From: Owenia fusiformis
Lineage: Eukaryota > Annelida > Polychaeta > Sabellida > Oweniidae
Direction of reading: 5' to 3'
Assembly (NCBI GenBank): GCA_903813345.2
Contig: CAIIXF020000001.1
Location: 38,409,366-38,473,365, forward strand
DNA length: 64,000 bases
The notes under the pieces were generated by a model. That model had not been told where the DNA came from, made no database searches, and saw only the letters and a list, made by a program, of their open reading frames with translations. The position numbers and the translations under genes are program-made. This document shows, in pieces, positions 50,401 to 59,958 of this stretch (positions within the stretch are counted from its first letter, which is position 1; every line of letters starts with the position of its first letter).

Positions 50401-53400
50401 AGCAGGGGCGTAGGAAGGTGTAAATGCAACACTACGCCAAAAATCCCGCCAAAAAAATATGAAACAATTGTGTCAATATTCTATATCAAAACGCCTATTT
50501 TATGCTTGTAAAACGTCATTTTATGGTAACCGATTTTAAGCTTGCAATGTTTTTCACAACCTAAATGTGAACGGAAATACTTAAGCGATGCATTAATATG
50601 GGCGATTGGTCATACGTATAGGTTGGCGTTTCGATTTTATATGCAAGCTTTAAATCCCTGATACCTTTTTAATGTGCTTTAAAATGTTCGAATGATTTTC
50701 ATCATTTAAAATCACCTTGGAAAGCCTATCTTTTAAATCTCGACACAAATCATTCTCACTTTGCAAATGTCTCGAACGATTGAGACAACCAATTTCCAAA
50801 AAACAATTAGAGATTTTTTAATCATTTTCGAATAATTGAATTAAGATATATAGTATTGTCTGATTCCATCGTGTACCGTGCAATACAATACGTACAAATT
50901 AAAGAAACTAGTTTGATCAATTGATATAAAGAAACGCATTCGTGATCAATAAAACAAATAAACACACCCACCACAAAGGTCAAATCGAGGTCAACGTGAC
51001 TTAGGGGGTGCCAAAAATGTTATAAAACAAGAATCTATTATTTTTCAAATGAAAAAAAATAGGTAATCGCTTTTCTAGAACTGAAATCAATGGAACGTGT
51101 AATTGAATAATCAGCATTTTCACGTTGTTTTTGTCTTTAACATCCATATTTCAAAAAGTACTACCAATAACAATTAGTGATTTAGTAAGAAAATAGATAC
51201 TTGTTGACTTAACTATAATTTCGTGTCTTATGATTTTGTATAGCAACGGAATATAAATCGATAGTGAAATTGAAAAATTTGGGTAGGGGAGAATAAAAAA
51301 TGTACATCTAAATTTAAAGAGGTTCATCATTATAATTATATGATACCATAGTTTGCATAAGCATTACGGAAAATGCAGAAAAAATGTCAAAGTATTCATC
51401 AAGTATTTTTTGAAAAAAAACTGTTTTCCTCTCAAATTCGTGAAGAGAACGCGATTCACGAATATTTGGCAAAATTGTATTCATAAGACATTCAATAGTG
51501 GCTCGATTTTCATGAAATAAAGCATGTTGGTAAGAGAATTCAATCTGTTAAATGATATTTTCCAGACAGACCAATAATGATATGGTATCCACAAAACATT
51601 TCTTTAGGCTAGTGTGCTCGAGATTATGAACACTGATGAGAAAATATGACTAAAGAACATAGGAAAATTCTTTTTTATTCTCACTTTTCAACACTACGCA
51701 CTGGCGTTTTGGCGTACATTGTTCCTACGCCACTGGTCAGCGGGCAATAGTTCAAATGTATATTCCCGCTGACGTCACATTTGAGGGAATATAACTTTCC
51801 GAGGGAAATAGTAAATCTATTTCGGAACACGTGACTAGGTATTGACCAATCAGGATTAGTGTTACATATTGGGTATATAATAATTATAGGATATCCTATG
51901 ATTTTGAGGAATATCATTTTTATCTACGAGGTGATATTGATATTTGCACGAGAGAGCGAAGCGAACGAGTGCATATATCAATATCACAGAGTAGATTAAA
52001 ATGATATTCTGAAAAAAATCATAGGATGTTCTTATTATCCTACACTTACAAGGAGTGTACTGAATGTATAATATCATTGTAAAATGATATTTCATGCCAA
52101 ATAGAGTCAATTTGGCGGGAAATCAACAAGCGGAGTATATCGTCACAATATCCTCCGCATATTGGGTTTTCCGGAGTATATCGTCACGATATCCTCCGCC
52201 CGGAGTATATCGTTACGATATCCTCCGGATATTCATTTTGCCAATAAATATCAAATTTATTTTTTCATGTTATTATACATTTAGTACACTAAGTGTAGGA
52301 TAATACAGAATATCCATTTGTGCATTAACCACACCTAATTCATGTGCTTAAACTCACACATTTTCACACATTGTAAAAATATTTTGTATACTGATAAGTA
52401 AAAAGAAAAAAAATTACGGAATTATACTTCGCACATTATTGCATGACTAAAACCCTTCCAATGGCCTTTGTGAATCAGATTACTAAATTGACTCTTGTTT
52501 ACCTACGTACAACTTAGCACTTATCATAGTGTGTGCATTGGACAGATTTAAGATTATAGGATATCATAAGGAATATAATTGGTGAAACATTATTGGACAA
52601 TGAAAGAGCTGTGGAGAACATATCTCCTTCTCTACTCCTAAGGACGCGCATGCGCATTTGACAATACAATATAACGTGTCGTAAAGACGACAAAATGATG
52701 TGATGGACAAACCTCGACATGTCTTTCCATCACTATTAAGTGTGAATCCCTCATTACAAGTACACGTGACCTTCCCATCTACGTAACGACAATTGTGTTC
52801 GCAAGGCTTGTCACGTCCTTTACAGAAGCCATCCACTATCGCATATTCTGAAATAGCGAAATATTCATTGTGGTCATTCAACCTATTACTTTTCAGCATG
52901 TATGGTATTTTCCGTCCGCATTCATACCCCGTGATAATCACGCCTCTTCTTATTACTCAACTCCGACCACTGAAAGGGTTCTGGTAATTCATATCAGATT
53001 GGCATTTGTAATGAACGCATTAGTTTCTATTGTTATTTATAACATTCCATTCCATTTATATGGTTACTTGTGTCATAACTAGTACGAAACAATGTCTTAA
53101 TATGTTTTTACGGAAATCCCCCAGGTATGTAAATGCTTAGAAGTATTGTTTGTGAGAAAAGTTGCAAATGTAATGCCCCATTTCAATGCTTTCTCTTTGA
53201 ATAATAAAACTTTTTTCAACATTGATTTATATACGCGATCGCTGTTGAAGCAAGGTCATCAGTATGTGCTGACTTTAAATCCCAAATACCATGGTCTAAA
53301 AAACAAAATAAAATGAACTTTTGGAAGTGTTGGTGGTACGTTCACCATCGTAAAGTGTAGCCGTCATAAGGCGAGGTAGCGCATAGCATAAATACAATCT

Positions 53401-56400
53401 AAACCGAGTAAAACGGTTTTAGTACATCTTTAAGATCACTTTGGTATAAAGGTACAAGATCTGAGTAAAAAACCTAAAATATCTTTAGTTTACATTTATG
53501 GTCATCTATTGAACGGCTCACACATTCAATACAATACAATACTTGTACAATACAATACAATACAATACAATATTCTACTCTCGTCGAATTTAAACTGGGT
53601 GTTTATTCAATGGGATAATTACAACAACAATTTGAAATGCCTTCTCATTCACATAAACGAGATATAGTTAGGCATCATGTACAGAATAGTATATTAATTT
53701 TATTGGTATTACTTTTATCCAACGAGTTGATATCAGATATCAATATACGAGTGAGCGAAGTGAATAATATCAGATATACCACTAGATGCTTTTGTACGGA
53801 TAACACAATAATACGATAAATAGGATTATCCTACACTTAGTGTACTAAATGTATAATAACATGAAAAAATAAATTTGATATTTATTGGCAAAATGAATAT
53901 CCGGAGGATATCGTTACGATATACTCCGGGCGGAGGATATCGTGACGATATCCTCCGGAAAACCCAATATACGGAGGATATTGTGACGATATACTCCGCT
54001 AGTTGATTTCCCGCCAAACTGACTCTATTTGGCATGAAATTCATTTTACAATGATATTATACATTCAGTACACTCCTTGTAAGTGTAGGATAATAAGAAC
54101 ATCCTATGATTTTTTTCAGAATATCATTTTAATCTACTCGGTGATATTGATATATGCACTCGTTCGCTTCGCTCTCTCGTGCAGATATCAATTTCACCTC
54201 GTAGATAAAAATGATATTCCTCAAAATCATAGGATATCCTATAATTATCCTACACGTAAATGTATAATAACATTTTAAAAAATTGATATTTATTGGCAAA
54301 ATGAATAACTGGAGGATATCACCACGATATACACGGGAAAACAAAAATGCGGACGATATCGCCACGATATACTCCGGAAACTAATATGCGGAGGATATCG
54401 CCACGATATACTCCGGAAAACCAATATGCGGAGGATATTGTGACGAAATGATATGTTTTTATACATTTACATGTAGTACACTAAAATGTAGGATAATAAG
54501 AACATACTATGATTTTTTCAAAATATCATTTTCATCTACTCTGTGATATTGATATCTGTACATGTCGCTTTGCTCTCTCGCTCACCTCGGAGATAAAAAT
54601 GATATTCCTCAAAATCATAGGATATCCTATAAAAGATATTTACCACTCGTAGTAGCAACAGGGACTTTGTCTGTTGACGAGGCGACTGTTGTAGGTTGTG
54701 TCGGTGGTTGAATTGGTTGAGATTTTGTTGTTCTATAAGTTGTGGTTGGGGTAGTTGTTTGCCTGGTTGGGGGGAGTGTTGTGCGCCTCGTTATTGGACG
54801 TGGTGTTGTCAACTGACCAGTCTGATTCATATGGATGAGATTGACGTTACAATAGTTGGATTCACAGAAGCACCATATAGTTGATTTCCCACCCCATCCT
54901 GTATGTTTTTGCTCCCTACAGCCATTGTACGAGAAATCTACGCCAGGCCAAAATGTGAAGTCCATGCAGCCCCTATACAAAACTGAAATATGCGACAAAA
55001 TTAATTTGACGAAGATGGGAGAATGTTTTTAATTAGAAAATGAAAGTATGTTGTTTTTCTTAGCTTCTAATTTTCTTTATTAATCCTTTTTTGTTTCGTA
55101 TCAGTGTTTAATTGCATGAGACATTGTAAACAAGTCGTGAGTCCCGTGAGATTTAGAAGCTAAATCGTCACGTGTAAAATCGAGTTGGCATGTAAAGGCG
55201 TTTGCAATGTAATGTGATTACTCTATGGCCTCTAATAGTAGCCTCCAACGTTTGAATCTCATATCCTATCATCCTATCTTTACGAGAGATGTGGCTAAGT
55301 TATATTATAACATTATTCAGAGAGTTTTCCCAGTGTGTTGTACATACGTACATTAACTTGATTCTCATAATTTCCTAGTGTTACCCAAATCAAATTGAAA
55401 ATAGCGAAACTCTATTATTTAGTATCGTACATGTACGTGCTGCTTGAATAAACATGCCATCTATCTAACATTAATGAACATATACCATTATTTGGATCCA
55501 TTCTGATGAAGCACTTCCCCCGTGACTTTGGTTTACATTTTCCAACCGTGTCCTCACTGATTAGTCTTTTGCAGAGATCGGGGTCCGCAGTTAGCTTATC
55601 TGTACAGTCGTAGCACTCCAAACCTGCCAACGATTATTATCATCATCGTAGTCCTGTACTCAATGTGGCATCTCATTTAATCATTATAGACAAGAGATGT
55701 ATTATTGATCGTTCCCCATATATCTAGGGTAGTATAGAAGCTGAGTTGTTCCCTCTTCAAAAGAGGAAAGATGACCTTATAAGGTCAAAATATTTCCCAA
55801 ATTTCGAAAAATGTGACTCAAGCTTTAACACACACATGATTGCAAAAAAAATTCTGACCAGGATACAAAAAGCAAATGTTAAGCATTCCCGAAGATATTT
55901 TGAAATGTCGATTTTAGCTAGGAATGTGCTGACCTATTAAAACATTTGACACATTGATAATGCTATATCGTGCTCTGGAGTATTACATATCCAAAATATC
56001 TATAGACTATATATTTTGATAATTTATTCAGATGTCAAATACAATTATATTTGTTGCGGAGTTGAAGACCACAGGGTACGTACCAGATTAAGCGCAACAG
56101 TTGATTTGTTGTACCTTACCGTTAAATGAAAACATATGTTTGCTACACATTTCATCACCCTCGTGTTTACCGTACCCCGCGCGTTCAACTGTCACTCTTA
56201 ATTTGGTACGTACCCTATGAAGACACTGTTTTGGGAAATACTTTCTTATTATTTTCATTCAGTTGATTATGTTAGGGCAATGAATTTGGCGTTTTGCATA
56301 TATGTTATTTCGACAAAAAATTCGTCAGGTAACAAAAGTGGTGCCTTATGTGAAAACTTAAATCTGCTACATGTACTGCTTCGCTTGTAATTTGATCTAT

Positions 56401-56986
56401 TTGTAGGTGTAAATCGAGAAAAAACAAAATTCCTAAAACCCGAAAGACATCCATGCGGGTACATCGAATTCGAAATAACTACAATAGATGGAGATCAGTG
56501 AACATGCTTGGTATAAAAGTACAATATTGTAGAATATATAGTAGCCCGGACAGAATTGTTCAATGGTCACTTTTTCTTTAATAACTTTTTTAATTTTCTG
56601 TATTATCAAAATCAGAGTGAAATTCTGACATTCAATAAATATTTAAGGAACATCTCTTAATTTGTTGATATTACATTCAATTCCACAAAACATGCCGCCA
56701 TTTTTGAACAAATATGAGACAAAATGGTGATAATACTGAAAATTAAAAAAAGTTATTTAAGAAAAAGTGACCATTGAACAATTCTGTTCTAGCTACTATT
56801 TATATTAGGTTAATGTCGCCTAATTATGAACCTCACATTTTGATGCTTTTTCAATTATTCGAATTCGAAGCCTAATAGTTCATCTGCCATTTTACTTTCT
56901 CACTTACCTTTTGTCATTTGGATCAAACATTGCATAATTATTAATACTATAGTCACACTTGGCACCATCCTTAAGAAAACGCTCAT
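35245..56986 (-). CDS. Secreted Ly6 / mucin-like / 12x EGF / C-type lectin protein (17 exons)
   Basis: Seventeen minus-strand exons join in one frame (2490 nt, 829 residues plus stop): 56908-56986, 55486-55623, 54644-54982, 52713-52847, 49550-49672, 49209-49374, 48715-48794, 48437-48559, 48072-48194, 46902-47024, 45449-45571, 45192-45314, 41667-41789, 40185-40307, 39022-39147, 38004-38198, 35245-35492. All introns are phase 1 except intron 6, which is phase 2 with a GC donor. Domains: signal peptide 1-26; Ly6/uPAR three-finger domain 28-118 with ten Cys ending in [10 protein letters not shown]; Thr/Pro-rich linker about 126-185; EGF domains 186-682, most with the calcium-binding D-(V/I)-(D/N)-E-C start; C-type lectin domain 683-829. 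No membrane segment follows the lectin domain, so the protein is probably secreted. The role is unknown; cell-surface or matrix recognition is plausible. I know no named family with this exact order. The main doubt is whether further EGF exons were missed in the large introns. Confidence 0.85.
38004..38198 (-). CDS. Exon 16: N-terminal half of the C-type lectin domain
   Basis: Encodes AVCPGDF, ESCYQVF, then [20 protein letters not shown] and EKNYL. This is the first strand pair and helix of a C-type lectin domain, with the Cys that pairs with the C-terminal one. The two extra N-terminal Cys make it a long-form domain. Acceptor GACTTCCAG, donor CCAC|GTGAGT, phase 1. Confidence 0.85.
38443..38960. 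mobile_element. Foldback/MITE element, family 'ACTGGTGATCCGCTCGAT', copy 2
   Basis: Starts GACACTGGTGATCCACTCG and ends GATCGAGCGGATCACCAGTG; same halves as 9637-10098. It lies in the intron between the last EGF exon and the first lectin exon. Confidence 0.78.
39022..39147 (-). CDS. Exon 15: calcium-binding EGF domain 12
   Basis: Encodes [25 protein letters not shown] and ends RDCIG; 126 bases (one codon longer than its siblings), phase 1-1. Acceptor TTTCTGCCAG, donor ATAG|GTGAGG. A MITE (38443-38960) lies about 60 bases into the downstream intron. Confidence 0.87.
   Translation of the reverse strand: MSMNVVPIMVVVRRHVPTRLVRLSAGVEMNCLYSMGTGEIV
39640..40165. repeat. Foldback with repeated CCAAGTATTCTGA-like words
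   Basis: CCCAAGTATTCTGACTCTTG and relatives at 39660-39730 are answered by inverted forms (AGAATCAGAACACTTGG) at 40085-40155. Lies in the intron between exons 14 and 15. Confidence 0.5.
40185..40307 (-). CDS. Exon 14: calcium-binding EGF domain 11
   Basis: Encodes [25 protein letters not shown] and ends TSCDG; 123 bases, phase 1-1. Acceptor AAAATGCAG, donor GATG|GTAAGT. Confidence 0.87.
41667..41789 (-). CDS. Exon 13: calcium-binding EGF domain 10
   Basis: Encodes [25 protein letters not shown] and ends KSCDG; 123 bases, phase 1-1. Acceptor TGCATTTTTAG, donor GATG|GTAATT. Too short to stand out as an open frame; found from the NNGGC and CxCxxGY motifs. Confidence 0.87.
42359..42510. mobile_element. 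152-bp MITE with ends GCCCGTAGCCA / TGGCTACGGGC
   Basis: Short perfect inverted ends. G-rich left half and C-rich right half (GGGGGAGC facing GCTCCCCC). Lies in the intron between exons 12 and 13. Confidence 0.65.
42822..44139. mobile_element. 1.3-kb terminal-inverted-repeat element in the exon 12-13 intron
   Basis: GATACGACGTCAGATACTGT at the left faces ACAGTATCTGACGTCGTATC at the right, with the pairing continuing inward (ACATCAC/GCGATGT). The middle includes a short GC-richer segment (43080-43160) that could encode a basic peptide on the minus strand. Confidence 0.75.
45192..45314 (-). CDS. Exon 12: calcium-binding EGF domain 9
   Basis: Encodes [24 protein letters not shown] and ends RTCSG; 123 bases, phase 1-1. 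Asp replaces the usual Glu before the first Cys. Acceptor GTGTTGAAG, donor AGTG|GTAAGT. Confidence 0.88.
45449..45571 (-). CDS. Exon 11: calcium-binding EGF domain 8
   Basis: Encodes [25 protein letters not shown] and ends KSCDG; 123 bases, phase 1-1. Acceptor GAATTACAG, donor GATG|GTAAGC. Confidence 0.88.
45767..46555 (-). mobile_element. 0.8-kb CTATCACACCAAACTAG element, copy 2 (inverted)
   Basis: Same family as 18861-19652, but read in the opposite direction. Inner abutting ends at about 46141-46155. It lies in the intron just 3' of EGF exon 10 on the minus strand. Confidence 0.8.
46902..47024 (-). CDS. Exon 10: calcium-binding EGF domain 7
   Basis: Encodes [16 protein letters not shown] and ends KQCIG; 123 bases, phase 1-1. 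Acceptor TTCTTTTACAG, donor ATCG|GTAATT. It is flanked by two 0.8-kb copies of the same repeat in opposite orientation (45767-46555 and 47179-47973). Confidence 0.87.
47179..47973 (+). mobile_element. 0.8-kb CTATCACACCAAACTAG element, copy 3
   Basis: Very close to copy 1 in sequence and orientation. Inner abutting ends at about 47574-47590. It lies in the intron just 5' of EGF exon 10 on the minus strand, opposite to copy 2. Confidence 0.8.
47983..48046. repeat. Near-perfect 60-bp hairpin next to the exon 9 donor
   Basis: AAGTTTACACCAACGGCGCT faces AGCGTCGTTGGTGTGAACTT around GGCGCTTTAAAGCGCC. It starts about 25 bases beyond the 5' splice site at 48071. Confidence 0.8.
48072..48194 (-). CDS. 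Exon 9: calcium-binding EGF domain 6
   Basis: Encodes [25 protein letters not shown] and ends KHCDG; 123 bases, phase 1-1. Acceptor CTATTTTCAG, donor GATG|GTAAAA. A 60-base hairpin lies about 25 bases into the downstream intron. Confidence 0.88.
48437..48559 (-). CDS. Exon 8: calcium-binding EGF domain 5
   Basis: Encodes [16 protein letters not shown] and ends ATCDG; 123 bases, phase 1-1. Acceptor CTGATAAAAG (weak pyrimidine tract), donor GATG|GTAAGG. Confidence 0.85.
48715..48794 (-). CDS. Exon 7: rest of EGF domain 4
   Basis: Begins at GTGTATCAAC after GATAATAG. With the AG carried over from exon 6 it reads R-C-I-N-T-A-G-S-Y, completing EGF 4 (C-x6-C-x3-C-x8-C-x-C-x12-C). The donor is GATG|GTAATC, phase 1. 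An alternative is a longer exon from TTGTTAG at about 48884, which would also supply six Cys ([12 protein letters not shown]) but would not join exon 6 in frame through the GC donor. Confidence 0.65.
49209..49374 (-). CDS. Exon 6: EGF domain 3 plus the first third of EGF domain 4
   Basis: Encodes a full module starting [12 protein letters not shown] and then, without an intron, the start of a second module ([15 protein letters not shown]). The only donor that keeps the frame with the next exon is GGCAG|GCAAGT, a GC donor with otherwise perfect consensus. This leaves phase 2. A GT four bases later would break the frame. Confidence 0.75.
49550..49672 (-). CDS. Exon 5: calcium-binding EGF domain 2
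   Basis: Encodes [16 protein letters not shown] and a full six-Cys module ending GRSCVG. 123 bases, phase 1-1, acceptor TTACCTAG, donor GTAG|GTAGGT. Confidence 0.88.
49750..50020. mobile_element. Foldback element with an internal duplication
   Basis: GTACTATTCCCGAAGCCGCAGGCTGAGGGAATA-type segments occur twice in tandem and then inverted. Outer parts (AATAGTGACTGCC, AGTGTAAAT) mirror each other at about 49804 and 50010. Lies in the intron between exons 4 and 5. Confidence 0.7.
51881..52304 (+). repeat. Inverted-repeat arm A flanking EGF exon 4
   Basis: Begins TAATTATAGGATATCCTATG, holds GCACGAGAGAGCGAAGCGAA and several GGAGTATATCGTCACGATAT units, and ends TACACTAAGTGTAGGATAAT. Its inverted copy is 53824-54250. 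Confidence 0.8.
52713..52847 (-). CDS. Exon 4: EGF domain 1
   Basis: Six Cys in EGF spacing ([13 protein letters not shown] ... CTCNEGF ... TC). It lacks the DxDEC start, so it is the least calcium-binding-like of the set. Acceptor CTATTTCAG, donor CGAG|GTTTGT, phase 1 at both ends. The exon sits between two long inverted repeats (51881-52304 and 53824-54250). Confidence 0.85.
53526..53572 (+). repeat. (ACAAT)n microsatellite
   Basis: Repeats of ACAAT/ATACA in tandem in the intron between exons 3 and 4. Confidence 0.75.
53824..54250 (-). repeat. Inverted-repeat arm B flanking EGF exon 4
   Basis: Inverted counterpart of 51881-52304, starting ATTATCCTACACTTAGTGTA and ending CATAGGATATCCTATAATTA. 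High identity by eye. Confidence 0.8.
54251..54639. repeat. Third, rearranged copy of the GATATC repeat, touching the exon 3 donor
   Basis: Four tandem units of about 40 bases (GGAGGATATCGCCACGATAT) are followed by the 'CTCTCGC...ATAAAAATGATATTCC' part and a terminal ATAGGATATCCTAT, only a few bases from the splice donor at 54643. Confidence 0.7.
54644..54982 (-). CDS. Exon 3: second half of the Ly6 domain and Thr/Pro-rich linker
   Basis: The acceptor ATATTTCAG lies at 54984-54983. The first 46 residues finish the three-finger domain, with an RGC motif, WCFC and the diagnostic final CN. Then comes a stretch of about 60 residues rich in Thr, Pro and Arg/Gln, likely O-glycosylated. The donor is AGTG|GTAAAT. 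A palindromic repeat begins only about a dozen bases into the following intron. Confidence 0.85.
55486..55623 (-). CDS. Exon 2: first half of the Ly6/uPAR domain
   Basis: The acceptor TTGGCAG precedes GTTTGGAGTGC. The exon encodes [10 protein letters not shown] and then three further Cys (five in total), the usual 'LECYxC' opening of Ly6/Quiver domains. The donor is AATG|GTATAT, phase 1. Confidence 0.85.
56077..56218. mobile_element. 140-bp MITE with GGTACGTACC ends
   Basis: GGTACGTACCAGATTAAG at the left faces CTTAATTTGGTACGTACC at the right, with CAACAGTTGA / TCAACTGTC inside. Lies in intron 1 of the big gene. Confidence 0.65.
56538..56805. mobile_element. 265-bp MITE with 70-bp inverted ends
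   Basis: CAGAATTGTTCAATGGTCAC and about 50 further bases at the left are answered by GTGACCATTGAACAATTCTG at the right. TAGTAGC/GCTACTA at the borders. Lies in intron 1 of the big gene. Confidence 0.78.
56908..56986 (-). CDS. Exon 1: signal peptide
   Basis: ATG at 56986 opens [20 protein letters not shown], a hydrophobic signal peptide of about 26 residues. The donor is AAAAG|GTAAGTG at 56908/56907, phase 1, matching the acceptor of exon 2. A second in-frame Met at residue 7 is possible. The 5' UTR and promoter were not located. Confidence 0.75.
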
Positions 56987-56989
56987 TTT

Positions 56990-58135
56990 TATTATACTTT
57001 ATTTACTATCAACTTCCTCCAGTGATCATGTTTGGTCAGATCTATTCAAGAATATCCCGTTGTGGTGATTTTTAGCAAATACTGTCCATAAGATTAATAA
57101 TAGTTTACAATTAGGCACAACTTCCCGATGAGGTCAAGACGTGAAATAATATGCTTTGTAGTATTAAGTACTTGAGTATTTTTATAATTGTTTTATTACT
57201 TTATAATAAGTAAAGAATGATGTCATGGGTCAGTGAATAGAATTTTGGCAAGCATAATTATGTACATGTAGAATACAAGTCAGCACAGACTCTACACTTG
57301 CCTTAGGGCATAGACTATTCAATTGTGTATGTTTAATTGTGTAAAACTGTCATTCCCTAATGCATTGTTTAGCGAGTACTTGTAACGATTAACTAGACAT
57401 TATCGTCAAATTTTGCTTGTCTTAATAACTCAGAAAAGATATAAATTCAGTTCAGCAAACGTGAATTCTTCGCGTCCAGAGGAAATTATATCACAGATAC
57501 AATAAATGGCCTGTAACATAAATATTATAGAGTGACTAGATTATCATAAAAACCTCTTTTTAAATAGTCAACTTTGATTGGTCAAAGAGCGGTGAATAAT
57601 TTTAGCTATTGACCGGTTAATACTACTAGGGGATTCCCCTTAACATGACGTCAAAACAATGAACAACGTCTACTGTAAATGTGGTTTAATCATCTTGTAG
57701 CGGTATGCACAATATGTATACCACAGAACGTGATATCGGTTGGACCTACCATCTGTCACAGCGAACTACCTTCACGAGTGGAGCCTAATTAACATATTCC
57801 TCCGCATGACAACTGTTCGAGGTCTCTTTCGAAGCTCGCTTGTGATATGACTGGAAATAATTACAACTGATTGCAATTATTATGCATGTACTGTACTATG
57901 CATATGCTCTTCATGAGATCATGATTACCATGATTAGATACGATGTGAAGGAACTCAAATTTATTATGTAAAAATGTTTATTTTTAAAAATGCGAAGTCT
58001 AGTCGTCTTTGCAAAGGTTACTTCGGTAGTATATTAGTTTTTTCAGGATATAGGTTGGTATCGGCATAGATAATTCTTGAAACAATATATCACATGTGGC
58101 AGAACAGAAACGAATCCTTGTCGTAACATAAATTC
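56990..58135. other. Intergenic stretch upstream of the Ly6-EGF-lectin gene
   Basis: Should contain the promoter of that gene and the 3' flank of the receptor gene. I cannot point to a TATA box or start site with confidence. Confidence 0.4.
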
Positions 58136-58649
58136 TTAAAGGGATATTCCTTGCAAGCCCATTTCTCTCTTGATATTATATATATAAATATTATAGTACT
58201 ATCAATATTTAGTGAAACATGAAAAAAATGTTTTGATATGGTCAAATTGATTAGTTAGAAATGCAAGGCTCATTCCTTGTGGGCTGCCATCTTTTTAGAT
58301 TTCATACAGGAAGTGATGTCATCGCCTCTTCACATAAAAGTAGCACAAAATCAACTCTAAACAAAAAGTCATTACTTTCTCAGCAAAAATATTTCAGGGC
58401 TTGTCAACTTAAAATTAAAAGAGGCTTGGACTTCTTACTTATTTTTCCTCATGTAAACTATACAAGCTTAGGAGTTGATGACAGTATTTCTTGTGGGAAA
58501 TATTATGGCAGATCACATGGAATGAGAACTGCATTTTTAAATGATATTAAAAAATAATTTCCAATAATAATAATTTCAAATGGATAATAGAAAAATGGTA
58601 ATACCTACTACTATCAAAAAAAATAGGCTCACGGGAACATCCCTTTTAA
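58136..58649. mobile_element. 0.5-kb element flanked by TTAA
   Basis: TTAA at 58136-58139 is followed by AGGGATATTCC, and GGAACATCCCTT is followed by TTAA at 58646-58649. The inverted ends plus TTAA duplication are typical of piggyBac- or Kolobok-like non-autonomous elements. A 98-codon frame inside (58261-58557) has no recognised domain. Confidence 0.6.
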
Positions 58650-59495
58650 TACTAATACTATCAAGTTACACACGTCATGCATGCCATCACATCGAGGATG
58701 GTAGGATGACACGCTTGTCATATCAATAAATCAATGTGTTACATGTATACACGCATATACGTTACACGCATTGGTCCAATCAAAAAATATTATCATTCTT
58801 ATTCTTTAAAAAAGATATTTATTTCATTAATTCATTGTAGGCCTACATATTACATATAATGATCTCATCATTTCGCATAGTTTCGCACCATGCATTCATA
58901 TCGTAAATTTGCATCTTTCTGTAAAAATGGCATTCAGATACATTTCTAATATTGAACCTTTGGACAGATACGCCCAATACCCTGAGTTTTCACTAATACG
59001 ATTCATACAATTACTCTTTCTCCATATATGTGATTTCTAAGACAAGACGAATTTGTTGTGACCTTATAAGCCAACGCATATCTATCATAGACTTAAACGT
59101 TAAATTGTGAAGCGTAATGTTGCACAATTTGGATAATATGAAATTCATTCATTGATACATTTCTGAATAAGCTGAACTGTGTCAACTGCTTATGTATCCA
59201 AAACCTTTTCCTCTGTAAACGGACTCTAATTATTAAGGTTGACAGTTTGGACATCATTTACGATTTCCACTCGATGGAAATTCTTGACATTCCGATACCC
59301 TCTTCACAAGCGGCGTTAAATCTATCTAAATATAAAATAATGCTCTTAAAGATAAGTCAAAGTGTAATTATCCTGAGATTCTATACCCTAGATCCAGCAC
59401 TTTTAATAAAATGAAATAAGGCGAAGTTCACAACAAAGATAGATGCATTTAATAAAAATTACTGCAATAATGCAATTCTGGAACTTATTTCAGAA

Positions 59496-59501
59496 TTTAT
59501 T
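59496..59501 (-). promoter_or_regulatory. Likely polyadenylation signal of the receptor gene
   Basis: AATAAA on the minus strand, about 130 bases after the stop at 59633. Confidence 0.45.
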
Positions 59502-59632
59502 GGCTGAACGTCGTACTCTTTCCTAGAATTAAACTTGTTACGATGATAACAGGTATTTCCTAAAACCTCAAACTGAAGTAATATCTCTTTTAGTTTCTAA
59601 GCTCAATACTTTGAACTACTTAAAAGCTCATC

Positions 59633-59958
59633 TCAGCTTTTTTCCTCATCGTCCAAAAATTCTTTAATTGTATCGTCGGTTATGTATGATATTCCTGGAG
59701 AGCACTTAAGCTTCGTTGATACATAATTGACTCTGCTGTAGATTTTGTCCTCCTCGGCCACACCTGTTATATAAGAAGCCACCGACTGGCGACGACTGTA
59801 GTCCTGGTCATCTGAACATACTGTGCTCTCTAATAATGCTCTGGAAGAATCTAATCTGGCCCTAGGTTTCGACTTTCGTTCTTTAACCCTCTTCAAGTCA
59901 CGAGTATCAATATCTTCGGCATTAGATGACATGGAGGACTTATGAGGACGTACAAATG
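59633..59958 (-). CDS. Receptor exon j: last exon, cytoplasmic tail and stop
   Basis: Acceptor GTATTTTACAG. It has 108 codons and a stop at 59633. The tail is rich in Lys/Arg, Ser and acidic residues, includes RRQSVASY (PKA-type site) and ends FLDDEEKS. Confidence 0.68.

Noticed and set aside
50238-50432. 64-codon minus frame in the exon 4-5 intron, checked as a missing EGF exon
   Set aside because: It lacks the six-Cys pattern and suitable splice sites.
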